Below, in pieces: positions 5,965 through 8,753 of a stretch of DNA of 8,753 nucleotides. The notes under the pieces are model-generated. The model was not told the DNA's origin and ran no database searches. It saw only the letters and a program-made list of their open reading frames with translations. How positions within the stretch are numbered: the first letter of the stretch is position 1; the number at the start of each line of letters is the position of its first letter. Origin of the DNA: Chloroflexia bacterium (GTDB taxonomy: Bacteria; Chloroflexota; Chloroflexia; Thermomicrobiales; UBA6265); contig JACDBO010000477.1 in NCBI GenBank assembly GCA_013694885.1, positions 1-8,753 on the forward strand, read 5' to 3'. Both the position numbers and the translations under genes were made by a program.

Positions 5965-7431
5965 TCACTCCACCACCGAGAGACCGGTCGATGCAGCCCG
6001 GTTCGTGAGGGATGCGCTGGCTATCGCTCCGGATGGCTGGAAACCGAGCAGGCGGCGTGCCAGGTGACCGCCGCCGGCCAGCTCGGCCAGCGCGGTCTCG
6101 AAATGGGCGGCGGTGAGGACGAGGTGTTCGCCCTCGGTCGCCGCCAGTAACGCCGCCTTGCGAACCAGCTCCTTGATGTAGGCCGGGCTGGCGCCTTCTA
6201 TTTGCGCGACGATTGCGTCGAGTTCGACCTCGTGCAGGTCGAGGCCGCGGGTGTAGAGCTCCAGCAACCGGCGGCGACCCTCGGCGTCCGGCAAGGGCAG
6301 CTCGACGGCGAGGTCGACTCGACCGGGCCGGGCCGCCAAGGCGGGTTCGAGCAGCTCCGGCCGGTTGGTGGTGAGCGCGAAGATGACGTCGCAGTCTTCG
6401 CGCAGGCCGTCGAGCTCGTTGAGCAGCTCGAACAGCAGCGGGCCGCCACCGTAGGGATTCCCACGTTCCTCGGCGATCAGGTCGACGTCTTCGAGCACGA
6501 CCATCGAGGGGGCGAGTTGACGAGCCAATTGGACGACGGGTTGCAGCAACCCCATCCCGAACCCCGTCGTCAAGAGCACCGTGCGGCCCGGCATCTGGCC
6601 GATGAGGTACATCAACGTCAGCGTCTTGCCGGTGCCGGGCGGACCGTGCAGCAGCAGACCCCGCTTGAGGGAGCGGCCGGCCGCGAGTAGCGCCGCGGCG
6701 TGCTCGGCGAAGACGATCGTGTGGCGTTCCACCCGCTCCAGGATCGCCGCCGGCAACACCACGTCGTCGCGCGTCACCTTCGGCAGCGTGTGGAAGGCGA
6801 CGAGTGTCTGCGGTCCCATCCCGAGTTGTCCCGGGGAGAGGGAGATGACGTGCCCACGATAGACATTGAGCCGCTGCACGGCCTCGCGGATACCGGCCAG
6901 CAGCGCCTGGCCGTCGTCGGAGCGCACCGAAACGGTGTCGACCTTGACCTTTGGGCGGGGCCCAGGCCCCTCCGAGGGACCAGTCAGCGCGACGATCAGG
7001 CGGATATCGCCGTCGGTCACGAGATAGACCCCGAACTGGACGCAGGAGAGCACTCGGTCGCCCGCTAGGTGAAAGTTGATGTAGTCGACCTGGCCCTCCG
7101 CCCAGGCGATCTGTCCCGGCATCCCGCCCGGTTCGAGCAGGTCGGAGAGCCCGAAGTCCATGTAGCGCTTCTGCGGCGCGGAGACACCGACAAGCTCGGC
7201 GCGTCGCCCGACGCCGTTGAGATATTCATCGAGCGCGACTTGCACGTTCGGATGCTCGAACGGGTCGAACTCCTCGGCGGTGACCGCCAGCCGCGTGGAA
7301 TCGACGTTGAGGTGAGCGCGGAGCCGGTCGCCCAGCAATTGCCCGGCCGGTTTCGCCTCACGCAGCACCGCATCCATAAAGCCGCGGAACGCGACACCGA
7401 ACCGCGCCGGTGAGAGGTCACTCTCCGTCAT
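5965..7431 (-). CDS. AAA+ family ATPase, BCS1-like, with uncharacterised N-terminal domain
   Basis: Predicted ATP-driven remodelling or unfolding protein of the classical AAA clade; substrate unknown. In the 488-residue product, residues 1-230 form a domain I cannot name, with segments such as GVSAPQKRYMDFGLSDLL (82-99) and VDYINFHL (115-122). The AAA module spans about 235-450: Walker A GPPGTGKT (263-270), Walker B VVLEDVDLI (311-319), sensor 1 TTNRPE (354-359), arginine-finger segment RPGRVDLAVELPLPD (368-382) and a C-terminal helical lid. Walker B has Glu-Asp where most AAA proteins have Asp-Glu, as in mitochondrial BCS1. No membrane helix, signal peptide or protease domain is visible, so it is likely soluble and acts alone or with a partner elsewhere. 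The ATG at 7431 follows GGAGG (7441-7445) at nine bases. It lies upstream of glgC on the same strand, 132 bases away, so a shared transcript is possible but unproven. Confidence 0.87.
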   Translation of the reverse strand: MTESDLSPARFGVAFRGFMDAVLREAKPAGQLLGDRLRAHLNVDSTRLAVTAEEFDPFEHPNVQVALDEYLNGVGRRAELVGVSAPQKRYMDFGLSDLLEPGGMPGQIAWAEGQVDYINFHLAGDRVLSCVQFGVYLVTDGDIRLIVALTGPSEGPGPRPKVKVDTVSVRSDDGQALLAGIREAVQRLNVYRGHVISLSPGQLGMGPQTLVAFHTLPKVTRDDVVLPAAILERVERHTIVFAEHAAALLAAGRSLKRGLLLHGPPGTGKTLTLMYLIGQMPGRTVLLTTGFGMGLLQPVVQLARQLAPSMVVLEDVDLIAEERGNPYGGGPLLFELLNELDGLREDCDVIFALTTNRPELLEPALAARPGRVDLAVELPLPDAEGRRRLLELYTRGLDLHEVELDAIVAQIEGASPAYIKELVRKAALLAATEGEHLVLTAAHFETALAELAGGGHLARRLLGFQPSGAIASASLTNRAASTGLSVVE

Positions 7432-7449
7432 CTGTTAGATCCTCCTCTG

Positions 7450-7461
7450 GCGGCGCGCCGC
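7450..7461. repeat. 12-bp perfect palindrome in AAA gene leader
   Basis: GCGGCGCGCCGC is exactly self-complementary and lies a few bases upstream of the AAA gene's ribosome binding site, in its probable 5' leader. It could be a protein-binding dyad or could arise by chance in GC-rich sequence. Confidence 0.3.
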
Positions 7462-7492
7462 TCTCTCTTGCCCCATGTCTGACGCATGCCCG

Positions 7493-7498
7493 ATTGTA
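7493..7498 (-). promoter_or_regulatory. Candidate -10 element for the AAA gene
   Basis: The minus strand reads TACAAT, one mismatch from the sigma-70 consensus TATAAT, about 60 bases before the AAA start. No recognisable -35 box lies 16 to 18 bases further upstream, so this is only a candidate. Confidence 0.22.
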
Positions 7499-7523
7499 GG
7501 CCGTCCAGGACGCGTCGGTGCTG

Positions 7524-7536
7524 GCCCGGACCGGGC
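7524..7536. promoter_or_regulatory. Operator-like dyad GCCCGG-A-CCGGGC
   Basis: GCCCGG and CCGGGC flank one central A, giving a 13-base dyad. It lies in the middle of the divergent spacer between the AAA and phosphatase genes, two bases before a weak -10-like TACACT (7539-7544) on the plus strand. A repressor binding here could affect the phosphatase promoter. Position and symmetry are seen; function is inference. Confidence 0.3.
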
Positions 7537-7593
7537 GATACACTTCATCCACTTCGCTACGCGTACTGAAGAGAGGGAATAGGGCCACCGCCG

Positions 7594-8358
7594 ATGGTTC
7601 TCGCACACAGGTCAGCCACGGGACCGTTCGACATCCTGGGCGATATCCACGGGTGCATCGACGAGCTGCGGGCATTGATGGAACTGCTCGGCTACGATGT
7701 GCTCGCGTCCGACGGCTCGATCCGGGCGCCTGCGGGGCGAACCGCTGTCTTCCTCGGCGACCTCGTGGACCGCGGCCCCGATTCTATGGCCGTGCTGCGT
7801 CTGGCGATGGAGATGGTCGAAACAGGCGCGGCGATCTGCCTGATCGGCAACCACGACGACAAGCTGTGGCGCAAGTTGATCGGCCGCAAGGTGCAGCTCA
7901 AGCACGGCCTCGCCGAGACGCTAGCCCAGCTCGCGTGCGAACCAGCGGCAATGCAGGATCGCGTGCGGCGCTTTCTCGGGGACTTACCCAGCCACCGCGT
8001 CCTCGACGGCGGCCGGCTCGTGGTCGCCCACGCCGGTCTCAAGACATCGCTGCACGGCCGGGAGACCGGGCGGGCCCGCGATTTTGCGCTCTATGGCGCG
8101 ACCACCGGTCGCCTCGACGCCGCCGGGCTCCCGATCCGGCTCGATTGGGCGATGGACTACGCGGGGCACGCGCGGGTGGTCTACGGGCACACGCCGGTCG
8201 CCGAACCACGTTGGACAAACGGAACCATCAACATCGACACCGGCTGTGTCTTCGGCGGCCGCCTCACCGCGCTGCGCTACCCCGAGCTGGAGCTCGTCTC
8301 TGTCTCCGCGCGGGCACCCTACGCCACACTCGCGCGGCCATTCCTGCCCGACCACTGA
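7594..8358 (+). CDS. Stand-alone Pnkp-type metallophosphoesterase
   Basis: Binuclear-metal phosphatase of the calcineurin/PP1-like superfamily, closest in pattern to the central phosphatase module of bacterial polynucleotide kinase-phosphatase (Pnkp), which removes 2',3'-cyclic or 3' phosphates during RNA repair. In the 254-residue product I see FDILGDIHGC (12-21; Asp17, His19), FLGDLVDRGPDS (53-64; Asp56, Arg60), IGNHDDK (84-90; Asn86, His87), VVAHAGL (143-149; His146), VVYGHTPV (195-202; His199) and INIDTGCVFGG (212-222; Asp215). From Asp56 onward the residue spacing equals that of the Clostridium thermocellum enzyme as I recall it (233, 263, 323, 376, 392). Here, however, no kinase domain precedes it and no ligase domain follows. 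The start at 7594 has only a weak AGGG upstream. A generic diadenosine-tetraphosphatase or protein-phosphatase role remains possible. It is divergent from the AAA gene. Confidence 0.87.
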   Translation: MVLAHRSATGPFDILGDIHGCIDELRALMELLGYDVLASDGSIRAPAGRTAVFLGDLVDRGPDSMAVLRLAMEMVETGAAICLIGNHDDKLWRKLIGRKVQLKHGLAETLAQLACEPAAMQDRVRRFLGDLPSHRVLDGGRLVVAHAGLKTSLHGRETGRARDFALYGATTGRLDAAGLPIRLDWAMDYAGHARVVYGHTPVAEPRWTNGTINIDTGCVFGGRLTALRYPELELVSVSARAPYATLARPFLPDH

Positions 8359-8664
8359 CGCGGGATGTCGCTTCACCGTTCCCCGAAACCGACCCGTGGG
8401 GCGAAGGCCGGTTGCTGGACGCGTCGGCCGTTGGGGGGAAGGCGAATGCTCGGCACGGTGGCACATCCCCTGCCTTACCGAATCAGCGCGGGTGAAGAAC
8501 GCCGAGAGCGACGCTCAACCCGGAATCGCGACGGAGCTTGAGAAAGAGCGCGCATAGCCATCGAAATTCACCGCACCGTCACCAACAGCAAGACACCGAA
8601 CGAAGCCGCCTAGGCCGGCACCATAGCCTAGTGCGGCTTGCAGAACACTCGGGCCCTTCTCATT
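8359..8664. other. Non-coding stretch after the phosphatase gene
   Basis: I find no supportable gene in these 306 bases. The frames crossing it are extensions of shadows of the phosphatase gene or short frames starting in the repeat to the right. The one structured element is the bulged hairpin at 8603-8639, described separately. No clear intrinsic terminator directly follows the phosphatase stop. Confidence 0.5.
8603..8639. other. Strong bulged hairpin (13-bp stem, 10-base loop)
   Basis: AAGCCGCCTAGGC (8603-8615) pairs with GCCTAG, a bulged T (8632) and GCGGCTT (8626-8639) around the loop CGGCACCATA. All 13 pairs are Watson-Crick. No T-run follows on either strand, and it lies about 245 bases beyond the phosphatase stop, so a classical intrinsic terminator is doubtful. 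It may instead be a bidirectional transcription block, a structured RNA, or part of a mobile palindrome. Confidence 0.55.
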
Positions 8665-8753
8665 GTCATTTCGAGCCGCAGCGAGAAATCTCTTGTTGAT
8701 GGACAACATGGCTCCTTTGAACGAGAGATTGCTGGCGCTGCGCTCGAAATGAC
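8665..8753. repeat. Inverted-repeat (REP/MITE-like) element
   Basis: The left arm 8665-8693 begins GTCATTTCGAGC and the right arm 8724-8753 ends GCTCGAAATGAC, its exact reverse complement over 12 bases. The rest of each arm (GCAGCGAGAAATCTCT against its right-hand partner) matches imperfectly with small indels. The middle 30 bases hold a small TGTTG-ATGGA-CAACA hairpin (8694-8708). Palindromes of the GTCATTTCGA...GAAATCT type are dispersed in several bacterial genomes, from general knowledge. There is no coding capacity, so any movement would need a transposase supplied elsewhere. The right end coincides with the window edge, so a target duplication cannot be checked and the element could continue. 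Confidence 0.7.

Noticed and set aside
7418..7675. 85-residue minus-strand frame across the AAA/phosphatase spacer
   Set aside because: It overlaps both genes' starts, has no family pattern, and occupies what looks like the divergent promoter region.
7518..8495. 325-residue plus-strand frame overlapping the phosphatase gene
   Set aside because: Alternate frame of the phosphatase gene, Arg/Pro/Ala-rich with no motif.
8515..8709. 64-residue minus-strand frame starting in the inverted-repeat element
   Set aside because: Its start codon is inside the repeat and its body crosses the strong hairpin; no domain pattern.

Overview
The window looks like a piece of chromosome from a GC-rich bacterium. 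It carries ten protein genes, read here from start codons supported mostly by Shine-Dalgarno (SD) sequences. The product types (a divergent PduO-type adenosyltransferase, a GlgC-like enzyme with GRPWDLDRT, a Pnkp-type phosphatase, a BCS1-like AAA protein) and the GTCATTTCGAGC inverted-repeat element suggest Chloroflexota, perhaps Thermomicrobia. This placement is inference from gene style, not from a marker gene. No rRNA, tRNA, CRISPR array, prophage or intact transposase was seen.

Layout. Positions 1-259 hold no convincing gene. Positions 260-1272 (minus) form a compact unit: corrinoid adenosyltransferase, then hicA, then hicB, with hicA starting one base after the adenosyltransferase stop. 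A 206-base divergent spacer separates this from a Gfo/Idh/MocA oxidoreductase (1479-2651, plus). Next comes a second toxin-antitoxin-like pair, DUF433 (2754-3023) and DUF5615 (3020-3382), overlapping by ATGA. A D-threonine aldolase/D-serine dehydratase-like PLP enzyme follows (3466-4599, plus). It converges on a glgC-type nucleotidyltransferase (4603-5832, minus) with only three bases between stop codons. Upstream of glgC on the same strand is a AAA+ ATPase (5965-7431, minus). A divergent spacer with two short palindromes leads to a stand-alone metallophosphoesterase (7594-8358, plus) whose active-site residues have the spacing of the phosphatase module of bacterial polynucleotide kinase-phosphatase. 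The last 395 bases have no convincing gene but hold a strong bulged hairpin (8603-8639) and an imperfect inverted-repeat element (8665-8753) that ends exactly at the window edge.

How it fits together. The window does not read as one pathway. It is metabolic and housekeeping-type genes (cobalamin adenosylation, an NAD(P)-dependent sugar-type oxidoreductase, D-amino-acid metabolism, nucleotide-sugar synthesis) interleaved with two small, less GC-rich toxin-antitoxin modules that look like insertions. The best points for follow-up are the stand-alone Pnkp-like phosphatase, the adenosyltransferase-hicA-hicB junction, the AAA protein with its unassigned N-terminal half, and the hairpin plus repeat at the right end. 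I did not find a convincing new multi-gene system.
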